Assembly: GCF_035917575.1 (NCBI RefSeq)
Contig: NZ_CP109090.1
Coordinates: forward strand, 1,178,001-1,242,000
Direction of reading: 5' to 3'
DNA: 64,000 nt
Origin: Streptomyces sp. NBC_01788
GTDB lineage: Bacteria; Actinomycetota; Actinomycetes; Streptomycetales; Streptomycetaceae
Shown here: positions 52,949-60,665 of the stretch, one piece after another
Layout of the letters: each line of letters starts with the position of its first letter
How positions within the stretch are numbered: position 1 is the stretch's first letter
Position numbers and translations under genes: made by a program
The notes under the pieces: model-generated
The model's database searches: none
Told to the model about the DNA's origin: nothing
The model's input: the letters and a program-made list of their open reading frames with translations, nothing else

Positions 52949-53785
52949 TCACTTCCAGATTCTGTTGAGGGTGAGGGCGGCGCGAGCGATGTCGCCAATC
53001 CGGCTGGGGCTGATGGTGATGTGTTGCAGGGTGCGCCAGCGCTGCTTGAGTTCGGCTGCGGCGCGTTCGCCGAGAGCTCGCATGCCTCTGATCAGGCTGT
53101 TGGTGGTTCGCGTGTCGGTGTGCAGAGCCCGTTCTGACTGGCCTTTCGGGCGGCGGACCGGGACGCGGATGCCGATGCCGGCGCCGATGTAGCCCTTGTC
53201 GGCCAGGGTGGGCAGCCCGTCGGCCGCCGCCTTGTAGAGGGCGGGCAGGGCGTGGATGCGGGCGGCGGTGACGTCGGGGGTGGAGCCGGGCTCGACGTCG
53301 GAGACCCACAGTGGGGTGCCGTCCGGAGCGGCCAGGAACTGCACGTTGCCGCCGAACGCCTTGTGCTTCTGGCTGAACCACAGGTCGTTGCCGTTGTCCC
53401 GGACGCCGGCGAGGCGGTCTGATGCGATCAGCGTGCCGTCGAGGATCACGTGGGTCATGCCCTCGCGTTGGCAGCGGTCCAGGACCTCGTGCAGGTCGGG
53501 GGCCTGGGCGGCGAGGACGTCGATGCCTTCGTGCAGGTAACGGTAGCCGGTGGCCTGGGAGATGCCGGCGTCGCGGGCCAGGCAGTGGACGCATCCGCGT
53601 TCGCGGAACCAGCGCAGCACCAGCACGGCTTGGCGGAACGGGCCGAGCGCGCGGCTGCCGCGCGGGGTGCCGATTCGGCGGCGGTGGGCAGCGAGCAGAC
53701 GCGAGAGGTGGTCCACGACGTGGCGCGGGACATCGAGCGTGGCAACATAGGTGACCAACGTGAAGCCTCTGGTGGTTACGGACAT
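52949..53785 (-). CDS. IS5-family transposase (DDE_Tnp_4 type)
   Basis: A 278-residue transposase. An N-terminal helix-turn-helix (GCVHCLARDAGISQATGYRY) is followed by a DDE domain: HVILDGTLIASDRL (first Asp), WFSQKHKAFGGNVQF, LWVSDVEPGSTPD (second Asp region) and LADKGYIGAGI, then an Arg-rich C-terminus. The gene is full-length, without stops or shifts, so the element may still be mobile. The ATG at 53785 lacks a good ribosome site; a TTG nine codons later is possible. Confidence 0.9.
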   Translation of the reverse strand: MSVTTRGFTLVTYVATLDVPRHVVDHLSRLLAAHRRRIGTPRGSRALGPFRQAVLVLRWFRERGCVHCLARDAGISQATGYRYLHEGIDVLAAQAPDLHEVLDRCQREGMTHVILDGTLIASDRLAGVRDNGNDLWFSQKHKAFGGNVQFLAAPDGTPLWVSDVEPGSTPDVTAARIHALPALYKAAADGLPTLADKGYIGAGIGIRVPVRRPKGQSERALHTDTRTTNSLIRGMRALGERAAAELKQRWRTLQHITISPSRIGDIARAALTLNRIWK

Positions 53786-53899
53786 GATCTTGTGGTGAGA
53801 CCTGTCCTACCAGGGGCTTTACGTCTGTCCGCGGCCGGGCCCAACTCGTCCGGCCTGCTCACGCATCGAGTGGTTCATGCCGCTTCGCGTAGATCATTT

Positions 53900-53915
53900 C
53901 GCTGAGAAAACGTCA
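53900..53915 (-). repeat. Right terminal inverted repeat of the IS
   Basis: CGCTGAGAAAACGTCA on the plus strand, the exact reverse complement of the left repeat. The transposase promoter lies between this end and 53785. Confidence 0.9.
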
Positions 53916-53932
53916 GTAGGTTTGACAGGCAT
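53914..53932 (-). pseudogene. Original start of the malic enzyme gene
   Basis: The minus strand reads ATG CCT GTC AAA CCT AC (MPVKPT with the duplicated CTG), preceded by a good ribosome site, GAGGGAG, six bases upstream. Joined across the IS it continues V-L-Q-D-R-Y-R-N-R-G-T-A-Y-T, the expected N-terminus of this malic enzyme family. Confidence 0.85.
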
Positions 53933-53951
53933 GGATGCTCCCTCAAGGGGA

Positions 53952-54815
53952 TCAGGTCGAGACGAGAGTCTCGGGCTGCATCTCGTAGGAGTGCTGAATG
54001 GCCTGATGCCGCGTCCCGAGACCATCCGTGACCTTGCGCTCCCAGGGGACCTGCTGGAGGTGCTTGGTCTCTTCGATCATCGACGCGGGCTCCAGATTAC
54101 GAAAACGGTCGACCTCGCCGGCAGCGACAGCGGTCAACGTCGCATAGACCGCTTCAGGATCGAACTGCGCTCGGGGGAAGGCGAGCCTGGAGTAGTCGAA
54201 GAGCCGCTGCGAGGGGTCGTCCTCCCAGCTCTCCCAGGTCTGGAACATGCGGTCGTTGAAGCCGGTCAGGAACGGTCCCGGGTTGACCGTGGCGACTTCG
54301 ACGTTGTGCTCCTGCAACTCGTAGGCCATGGTTTCGGCGATCGCCTCGACCGCGTGCTTGGAAGCGGAGTAGATGCCGGTGAACGGGTTGACGTTCAGGC
54401 CCTCTCGAGACGAGACCCAGACGATTCTTCCGGCGCCGCGCTCGACCATCTGCTTGGCGATCCCCTGAGTGAGGAGCAGCGGGCCGGTGACGTTGACCTC
54501 GAACTGGTGCCGGATGTTCGATGCGGGAATGTCGACCGTGGAGCCGCCTTCTCCGACTCCTGCGTTGTTCACCAGGATCTCCACACCCCAGTTGAGAGCC
54601 TTGCGACGATCGCCGTCGTTGGTGACATCAAGCTTCTCGACCTGCAGGCTCAACCCTCGCTCAGCCGCTTGCCGCTTCATCGTCTGTACCTGGGCATAGA
54701 TCTCAACCGCGGCAATCACGTCGAAGCCCTTTTCGGCCAAGCGCATGGCGGCTTCATGACCGAAGCCGGTACCTGCTCCGGTGATGAGCACCTTCTTCAG
54801 CTCACGATTCGCCAT
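53952..54815 (-). CDS. Short-chain dehydrogenase/reductase
   Basis: A 287-residue classical SDR: cofactor motif TGAGTGFG at the N-terminus, NNAG near residue 90, catalytic Ser in VWVSSREG and the YSASK Tyr-Lys pair. It oxidises or reduces a hydroxyl/keto group with NAD(P). GAAGGGAAG lies before the ATG at 54815, deciding the start. The malic enzyme start codon lies only 19 bases after its stop, so it headed a three-gene operon with malic enzyme and fumarase; the substrate is unknown. Confidence 0.9.
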   Translation of the reverse strand: MANRELKKVLITGAGTGFGHEAAMRLAEKGFDVIAAVEIYAQVQTMKRQAAERGLSLQVEKLDVTNDGDRRKALNWGVEILVNNAGVGEGGSTVDIPASNIRHQFEVNVTGPLLLTQGIAKQMVERGAGRIVWVSSREGLNVNPFTGIYSASKHAVEAIAETMAYELQEHNVEVATVNPGPFLTGFNDRMFQTWESWEDDPSQRLFDYSRLAFPRAQFDPEAVYATLTAVAAGEVDRFRNLEPASMIEETKHLQQVPWERKVTDGLGTRHQAIQHSYEMQPETLVST

Positions 54816-55342
54816 GTGGATCTTCCCTTCGATCCCTTCTTTCCAACCATCAAATCGAACCCGGAGCGCCAGATTCATTTCACGGGTAGTCGGCCGAGGC
54901 ACGCCACAGAAAGCCGCCTTTGTGGAAATAAGTTCCCTTCGCGGCAGCAGACTGGCCGCTGAAGTCGAGCCACCTGGAGACTGCGCTCCGCTCTCGATGC
55001 CACGGTGCCACACACTCCGCCGACCCGCGATCCGACCACGACCTGGCCGGACTCGCATTCCAGCCCGGAAAATCGATACACGAGGCGGGCGCCGCTTGCC
55101 GATTCCGAATCACGCAGCACGGCGTCGGATGCGCGACAAGCAGAGACACGCGAAGATGTTGATCCGCGGCATACGGCGGAACGGTGACCATCGCGACTTC
55201 CGTGTCGGAGGCCCCCTCCCGGTTCGCGTCGCCGACCTCACACGGCAATCGCGGCGATGGCCGACGCCTTCCGCACGATCCTCACCGTTCTCAGTCTCCG
55301 AACAGGCCACACGCACCTTGCACGCCGAGGAAGTGGAAGCAC
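54816..55342. other. 527-bp divergent intergenic region
   Basis: No gene is seen. It separates the SDR operon from the secreted hydrolase and must carry both promoters. It is somewhat AT-richer near 54850-54950. Confidence 0.4.
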
Positions 55343-56185
55343 ATGACCGTCTCCGGAATCCTGACATCGGGCAAGGGCAGACTGGCCCTTGGCGTCGCGG
55401 TCCTCTCCGCCCTGACCGTGATGCCGACCGGCTCCGCACACGATCTCGGCGGGGCCCCGACGGGCCAGAAGCCAACCGTGGTGCTGGTACACGGAGCATT
55501 CGCCGACGGGTCCAGCTGGAACGCAGTGGCGCAGCGCCTGCAGCAGAACGGCTACCAGGTCATCGCCCCACCCAACACGCTGCGCGGCATACCCCAGGAC
55601 TCGACCTACCTGAACAGCCTCCTGAAGACCGTCAAGGGGCCAATCGTCCTCGTCGGACACTCCTACGCCGGCGAAGTGATCTCACAGGCGGCCGCCGGCA
55701 TCGACAACGTCAAGGCACTCGTGTACGTCAACGCGATCATGCCGGACAAGGGAGAGTCCTTCGCCGGCCTCTCCGGCAAGTTCCCGGCAGCCCCGATCAG
55801 CAAGGCCTTCAAGCAGGTCCCGTTCCGCAACGGCGACGGCACCACGGGCACAGACGTGTACATCCAGCCCGCCCAACTCCACGCCACCTTCGCCCAGGGC
55901 CTCTCCCAGCAGCAGGCGTCCGTCATGGCCTCGACACAGCGCCCGATCGCACTGTCGGCCTTCACGGACAAGCTCACCGAAGCGGCCTGGCGTGACAAGC
56001 CCGTCTACGTGCTCATCGGGAAACAGGACCGGGCCATCAACCCCAGCCTCGAGCGGTACGAGGCCAAGCGCGCACACGCACGCAAGACGGTGGAGATCGA
56101 TTCCTCACACGTGTCCCTGATCTCCCACCCCCAAGCTGTCACCGATCTCATCCTCAGCGCGGCCCGCGGCGCCGGCCACCAGTAG
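55343..56185 (+). CDS. Secreted alpha/beta hydrolase, copy 1
   Basis: A 280-residue exported alpha/beta hydrolase. A signal peptide (GRLALGVAVLSALTVMPTGSA) precedes VVLVHGAFADGSSW (oxyanion hole), the nucleophile elbow GHSYAG, the acid in YVLIGKQDRAI and the base His in SSHVSLISHP. The layout is that of the EstC/salicylate-esterase-like group; the substrate is unknown. GGAAG-rich sequence precedes the ATG. A closely related paralogue follows 177 bp downstream on the same strand. Confidence 0.88.
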   Translation: MTVSGILTSGKGRLALGVAVLSALTVMPTGSAHDLGGAPTGQKPTVVLVHGAFADGSSWNAVAQRLQQNGYQVIAPPNTLRGIPQDSTYLNSLLKTVKGPIVLVGHSYAGEVISQAAAGIDNVKALVYVNAIMPDKGESFAGLSGKFPAAPISKAFKQVPFRNGDGTTGTDVYIQPAQLHATFAQGLSQQQASVMASTQRPIALSAFTDKLTEAAWRDKPVYVLIGKQDRAINPSLERYEAKRAHARKTVEIDSSHVSLISHPQAVTDLILSAARGAGHQ

Positions 56186-56362
56186 ACGCACAGGCACGAC
56201 CTCGCACAGCCGCGGGTTGCGGTTGCAGCCACGGCTCCGAAACAACGGGACGTCACTCCAATACCGCGCCGAAGTCCCCCGTTTGGATGCCATGGCCTGG
56301 CCCGTTCGGTCTACCGCGTGAACGCTGAGGTGCCGTAGGCCCCTATCGAGAGCGAGGTCAAC

Positions 56363-57208
56363 ATGAGAGTGCCCGCGATACGCGGCTCACTGCTCCGGAG
56401 CAGAGCGCTGCACGTGGCGACGGCAGGGTGCGCGGTCACCGCCCTGTCCGCGCTGACCACAGTCCCGATGGCAGCGAACGGCGGTGCGAACGCCGACAAG
56501 CCGACCGTCGTCCTGATCCACGGCGCCTTCGCGGACAGCTCCAGCTGGAACGGGGTGATCGAGCGGCTGCAGCGCCGCGGTTACACCGTGATGGCTCCGG
56601 CCAACCCGCTGCGCGGCCTGTACAGCGATTCCGCGTACATCGCCTCCTTCCTGAAGACGATCAAAGGCCCGATCGTCCTGGCCGGTCACTCCTACGGCGG
56701 TGCCGTCATCAGTACGGCCGCAGCGGGAAACCCCCAGGTGAAATCCCTGATCTACATCAACGCGCTGATGCCCGACGTCGGTGAGAGCGGCATGTCGCTG
56801 TCCGCCCGCTTCCCCAGCGCCCTGGGCACCGCCACGATCTCCGTGCCGTATCGAAAGGCCGGCGCCAGCGGCACCGACCTGTACCTCAAGCGGGACAAGG
56901 TCCACTCGGTCTTCGCCAACTGCCTGCCGGAGAGCCAGGCGAACCTGCTGGGTGTCACCCAGCGCCCTGCGGCCACGACCGCGTTCTCCGAGACCGCCAA
57001 GGTGGCGGCCTGGAAGGAGATTCCGTCCTGGGCCCTGGTGGGACGGCAGGACATGACCGTCAGCCCCCAGCAGGAGCGCTTCGAGGCCAAACGGGCCCAC
57101 TCCCACACGCAGGAGATCGACTCCTGCCACGTGTCCCTCATCGCCCGCCCTGACGCCGTAGCAGACCTGATCCTCCAGGGCGCCACCGCGGCTGCGGGCG
57201 GCTCCTGA
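56363..57208 (+). CDS. Secreted alpha/beta hydrolase, copy 2
   Basis: A 281-residue paralogue of the preceding gene with the same order of motifs: signal peptide, VVLIHGAFADSSSWNGVIER, GHSYGGAVIS, WALVGRQDMTV and CHVSLIARPD. The two proteins align almost end to end, so they arose by tandem duplication. The signal peptide sequence has diverged much more than the catalytic core. Confidence 0.88.
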   Translation: MRVPAIRGSLLRSRALHVATAGCAVTALSALTTVPMAANGGANADKPTVVLIHGAFADSSSWNGVIERLQRRGYTVMAPANPLRGLYSDSAYIASFLKTIKGPIVLAGHSYGGAVISTAAAGNPQVKSLIYINALMPDVGESGMSLSARFPSALGTATISVPYRKAGASGTDLYLKRDKVHSVFANCLPESQANLLGVTQRPAATTAFSETAKVAAWKEIPSWALVGRQDMTVSPQQERFEAKRAHSHTQEIDSCHVSLIARPDAVADLILQGATAAAGGS

Positions 57209-57498
57209 CATCGACGCAGCCGCCGAGCAGCCCGCCGCCGACGGCTTCCCCATCACCGACGAGCTGCTCGCCCGGTTCTCCCCGTGCTCCACGATGACGG
57301 CCTCCTGGCGCTCGTATCGCCGGTCCGGCTCGTCCGCGGCTTTCGGCCCGGCGGGCGAACTCGCGCTGCAGCCGCGGCCGGGTACTCCGGTCCTGAGCCC
57401 GGTGTCGGGGTCGACGTAAGTCTTGCGTCCGTCGCGTCGGCCGTCGTCTCTGCGCGGCCGGTAGATCAGCCTTGAGCAGTGGCCGGGTTCGTAGCAGG

Positions 57499-58428
57499 TC
57501 AGTGCGGTGATGGAGCTTCGTCTGCGGAAACGACCGCGGACCCGCGCCACCGGGGTCCGGCCTCAAGTTGCAGCAGCTCCTCCGCGCTCAGCGTAAGCTC
57601 CACGGCCCTGGCGGAGTCTGTGATGGAGGCCGGGCGGCTGGCTCCCGGTACCGGGATCACTGCCGGGGAGCGGGCAAGCAGCCAGGCCAGGGCGATCTGC
57701 TGTGGGCTCACGCCGCGCTCGGCGGCGATGCGGTGGAAGGCGGTGCCGATGGAGGTGGGGCCGGAGGGACCGTCGAGGGAGCTGCGCGAGACGCCGCCGA
57801 GTGGGCTCCAGGGCAGGAAGGCCAGCCCCATCCGGGTGCTCAGCTGCAGCTCGGGCTCGCTGTCGCGGACGGCGGGCGAGTACTGGTTTTGTACGGAGGC
57901 GAGTCCGTCGCCGAGGATCTGATGTGCCTGGCGGATCTGGGCGGTGGTGACGTTGGAGATTCCCGCGGCGCGGATCGTGCCGGCGTCGAGCAGCTCGCGC
58001 AGCGCGCCGACGGATTCCGCCCAGGGCACGGCCGGGTCCGGCTTGTGCAGTTGGTACAGGCCGATGGCGTCGACGCCAAGGCGCTTGGCGGAGGCTTCGG
58101 CGGCTTGCTTGAGGTGGTCGGGGGTGGCGGTGACGGTCCAGCTGCCGTCGCCGGGGCGGCCGCGGCCGCCCTTGGTGGCCACCAGGATGCCGGAGGTGTC
58201 GCCGCCGTAGCGGGCCAGGGCGCGGGCGATCAGCAGTTCGTTGTGGCCCTCCTCGCCTGCGTGCCAGTGGTAGCTGTCGGCGGTGTCGATGAGCGTGACG
58301 CCGGCGTCGAGGGCGGCGTGGATGGTGGCGATGGCCCGCGTCTCGTCCGGGCGGTGCTCGATGGACAGCGGCATGGCGCCGAGGCCGACGGCGCTGACGG
58401 CGGTGTGGGCGATGGTGCGGTACTGCAT
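57499..58428 (-). CDS. Aldo/keto reductase
   Basis: A 309-residue TIM-barrel NADPH-dependent reductase. The catalytic tetrad is visible: Asp and Tyr in LIDTADSYHWHAGEEGHNE, Lys in VATKGGRGRP and His in GLYQLHKPDP. The C-terminal VIPVPGASRP contacts NADPH. It lies 15 bp downstream of the epimerase gene on the same strand, forming a two-gene operon that faces a LysR regulator. Confidence 0.92.
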   Translation of the reverse strand: MQYRTIAHTAVSAVGLGAMPLSIEHRPDETRAIATIHAALDAGVTLIDTADSYHWHAGEEGHNELLIARALARYGGDTSGILVATKGGRGRPGDGSWTVTATPDHLKQAAEASAKRLGVDAIGLYQLHKPDPAVPWAESVGALRELLDAGTIRAAGISNVTTAQIRQAHQILGDGLASVQNQYSPAVRDSEPELQLSTRMGLAFLPWSPLGGVSRSSLDGPSGPTSIGTAFHRIAAERGVSPQQIALAWLLARSPAVIPVPGASRPASITDSARAVELTLSAEELLQLEAGPRWRGSAVVSADEAPSPH

Positions 58429-58443
58429 GGTGGCTTGAGGTCC

Positions 58444-59382
58444 TTAGGCAGTGGGTGACGGCTCGGTGGCGAGGGCTTCGGCGACGGCACCGGGCAGCCA
58501 GTCGGTGGTGTGGGAGAAGGAGAAGCCCAGCTCCTTCGCGCGGGCGTTGCTCATGGCGTAGTGGCGGTCCAAGGAGAACGGCGAAGCGTCCTCGCCCGCC
58601 GGGACGGTCCGGTAGACGGCCTCCCGTCCTACCTGCGTGGCGATGATCGCGGCGAGGTCGTGTACATCGAGCGGGCCGTCGGAGCAGGCGTTGACCGGGC
58701 CGGTGAAGTCGGCGGTGGTCGCCCACAGCAGCAGGTCCGCCAGCTCCTCGTAGTGGATGAAGACCGTGGGCAGCGTCTTCGCGTGCACAGTGATCTCTTC
58801 GCCCTTGGTGATGCGCCCGATGTAGTACGCCAGCCTGCCGGTGAACTCCTGCGCGCCGCCGCCGAGCACATGGGCGCTGCGCACACTGGCGAACTCAAAG
58901 CTTCCGGCGCGAGCGAAGATGGCCTCCGCCTGGCGCTTGCCCTCGGCGTAGTGCGCCTCCAGGTACGCGTCGTCGTGCCAGGGAAGGTCCATGGCCACCA
59001 GCCAGGCGGCCGGGTCCACGATCTCCTCCGGCACCGGCGTGCCGGGAGGCACGGTCGGCAGCGCGGCGTTCGCGGGGTCGTAGACCTCGATCGTGGAGGT
59101 CATGACGTAGCGCCGGGTACGGCCGGCGAAGGCGCGGGCGGCGATGGCGGCCTGCACCGGGGTGTAGCAGACCTGGTCCACCACGACGTCGAAGGTGCGG
59201 GAGTCGAGCGCGGCCGTCAGGGCGGCCTCATCGTTTCGGTCGACAACGAGGTGCTCCACGCCGCCGGGCGGCGAGGTGGAGCCGCGATTGATCACAGTGA
59301 CCTGGTGGCCGGCGGCCTGCAGGCGCTTCACCACGAGCTTTCCGAAGTACCGGCTTCCGCCGATGACGCCGATCTTCTGCAT
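58444..59382 (-). CDS. NAD-dependent epimerase/dehydratase (extended SDR-like)
   Basis: A 312-residue Rossmann protein. The cofactor motif IGVIGGSRYFGKLVVKRL is at the N-terminus. A YxxxK-like site appears as HYAEGKRQAE, giving Tyr and Lys. The C-terminal domain has SFSHTTDWLPGAVAE. It is probably a sugar-nucleotide or isoflavone-reductase-like enzyme; the substrate is not evident. ATG at 59382 follows a GGGGGC run. First gene of the operon with the aldo/keto reductase, divergent from LysR. Confidence 0.82.
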   Translation of the reverse strand: MQKIGVIGGSRYFGKLVVKRLQAAGHQVTVINRGSTSPPGGVEHLVVDRNDEAALTAALDSRTFDVVVDQVCYTPVQAAIAARAFAGRTRRYVMTSTIEVYDPANAALPTVPPGTPVPEEIVDPAAWLVAMDLPWHDDAYLEAHYAEGKRQAEAIFARAGSFEFASVRSAHVLGGGAQEFTGRLAYYIGRITKGEEITVHAKTLPTVFIHYEELADLLLWATTADFTGPVNACSDGPLDVHDLAAIIATQVGREAVYRTVPAGEDASPFSLDRHYAMSNARAKELGFSFSHTTDWLPGAVAEALATEPSPTA

Positions 59383-59452
59383 GCCCCCATCCTGGAGACC
59401 TATCGTCATCAGCAGAAGTACCGACCTACTGGATATGCATTAAGGAAAACTG

Positions 59453-60361
59453 TTGATTGATGTGCAGCGACTCCGCGTCCTGCGGGTGGTGGCGGAACAC
59501 GGCAGCTTCAACCAGGCGGCCGCGGCTCTCCGCCTCACCCCCTCGGCCGTCTCGCAGCACGTGGCTGCCCTGGAGCGCAGCCTCGGCACCCAGGTCGTCG
59601 CCCGCAGCACCCGCGGCGTCACCCTCACACAGGCCGGCCACATCATGGTCGGCGCCGCCGAAGCCGTCGCCGCAGAGCTCGAACACGCACAGCAACAGGT
59701 CGCTCGGCTCAGCACCGGCCGCACCCAACTCTCCGTCGCCACCTTCACCAGCGGCGGCAGACTGCTGCTGCCCGCCGCTCTCACCCGGCTCACGGCAGTC
59801 CATCCCCGCACCGTGCTCCACATCAGGGAGGGCGAACCCGAGGACACCTTGCCGCTCGTCCGCCAGGGCGCCGTAGACCTCGCCCTGGCCTACCACTTCG
59901 ACGGCCCACTACCCGTTGGACCGGGCCCCAGCTCCAGACTGGAGTGGACGCCGCTCCTGGAAGACCCCCTGCACGTCGTCCTGCCGCGAGTGCACCGACT
60001 CGCCGACCGCGACGCCCTCGACCTCGCCGAGCTGGCAGCCGAACCCTGGGTGCTCGGCTGCCTGAAGACCGAGGCCTACCTGCGCCGCTACGCCGAGCGC
60101 GCGGGCTTCGATCCGGAAGTACGCGGGACCACGACCGACTACTTCTTCGCCCGCTCACTGGTCGCTGCAGGTATGGGAATCTCCCTGATCCCCTCTATTG
60201 CGCTCGCCCCGGAAATCCCTGGCCTATGCACCGTCCCAATCAAGTCGCCGGGGCCGATCCGGCACATCGGCGTCGCCACAATCAGCCGCGGCGACCGGCC
60301 CCACGTCACGACGTTCATCCACGCCCTTCGCGAGCAGGCGCTGCAGCACATCGGGCATTGA
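59453..60361 (+). CDS. LysR family transcriptional regulator
   Basis: A 302-residue LysR regulator. The N-terminal winged helix is RVVAEHGSFNQAAAALRLTP and SAVSQHVAALERSLG; the effector domain follows (LSVATFTSGGRLLLPAAL, VAAGMGISLIPSIAL). It begins with TTG, supported by AAGGA six bases upstream. It is divergent from the epimerase/aldo-keto reductase operon, 70 bp away, the standard arrangement for a LysR activator and its target. Confidence 0.92.
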   Translation: MIDVQRLRVLRVVAEHGSFNQAAAALRLTPSAVSQHVAALERSLGTQVVARSTRGVTLTQAGHIMVGAAEAVAAELEHAQQQVARLSTGRTQLSVATFTSGGRLLLPAALTRLTAVHPRTVLHIREGEPEDTLPLVRQGAVDLALAYHFDGPLPVGPGPSSRLEWTPLLEDPLHVVLPRVHRLADRDALDLAELAAEPWVLGCLKTEAYLRRYAERAGFDPEVRGTTTDYFFARSLVAAGMGISLIPSIALAPEIPGLCTVPIKSPGPIRHIGVATISRGDRPHVTTFIHALREQALQHIGH

Positions 60362-60419
60362 TCCGCCACGGGGTCCCCGCCCAAACGCCGACGGGGCGCC
60401 GCTTCATAGGTGTTCGCCT

Positions 60420-60665
60420 GTGAAACGCCCCACCTCGCACCGCGCGACCTGCGGCGATCACCTGCTGGAGCCGCTGATGACCCGCTGGGGCGGACCGGAG
60501 TGGTTTGTGGTTGCCGACTCCAGCCTCTGCATCCAGAACCCCGACAAACTGGAAGATGTCGGCCTGCACCAGATGCTGAGTCTGCCGTCCGGCGAGCACA
60601 TCCCGTTGCTGTTCCCGATCGCCGTGGTCGATGACCTGGACGGCCTTAAGCGCCGAAGTGGGTGA
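60420..60665 (+). pseudogene. PIN-like domain protein, N-terminal fragment
   Basis: The frame reads GGPEWFVVADSSLCIQNPDK, LEDVGLHQML and LLFPIAVVDDLDGLKRRSG-stop. This matches the first half of a PIN-type ribonuclease, where WVVPDTS..I..P..L starts the fold and VVVDELD.LK carries the second acidic site. The rest of the domain is missing; the end overlaps the convergent CHAT gene. It therefore looks truncated by a rearrangement at the CHAT locus edge. Confidence 0.6.

Larger units (their letters stand above)
52929..53913 (-). mobile_element. Complete IS5-type insertion sequence in the malic enzyme gene
   Basis: About 985 bp with one transposase gene. TGACGTTTTCTCAGCG at the left end is repeated inverted as CGCTGAGAAAACGTCA at the right end (the last two bases of the right copy may belong to the duplicated target). 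A 3-bp CAG is found directly at 52926-52928 and 53914-53916. Removing the element plus one CAG restores the malic enzyme frame, which fixes the boundaries. Confidence 0.9.

Noticed and set aside
57210..57498. Plus-strand DGFPITDELLARFSP resembles a Tn3-type transposase ending, and the minus strand GRRDGRKTYVDPDTG resembles a small DUF5522-like protein.
   Set aside because: Each match is only 15 or so residues, the two conflict by strand, and nothing around them extends the similarity.
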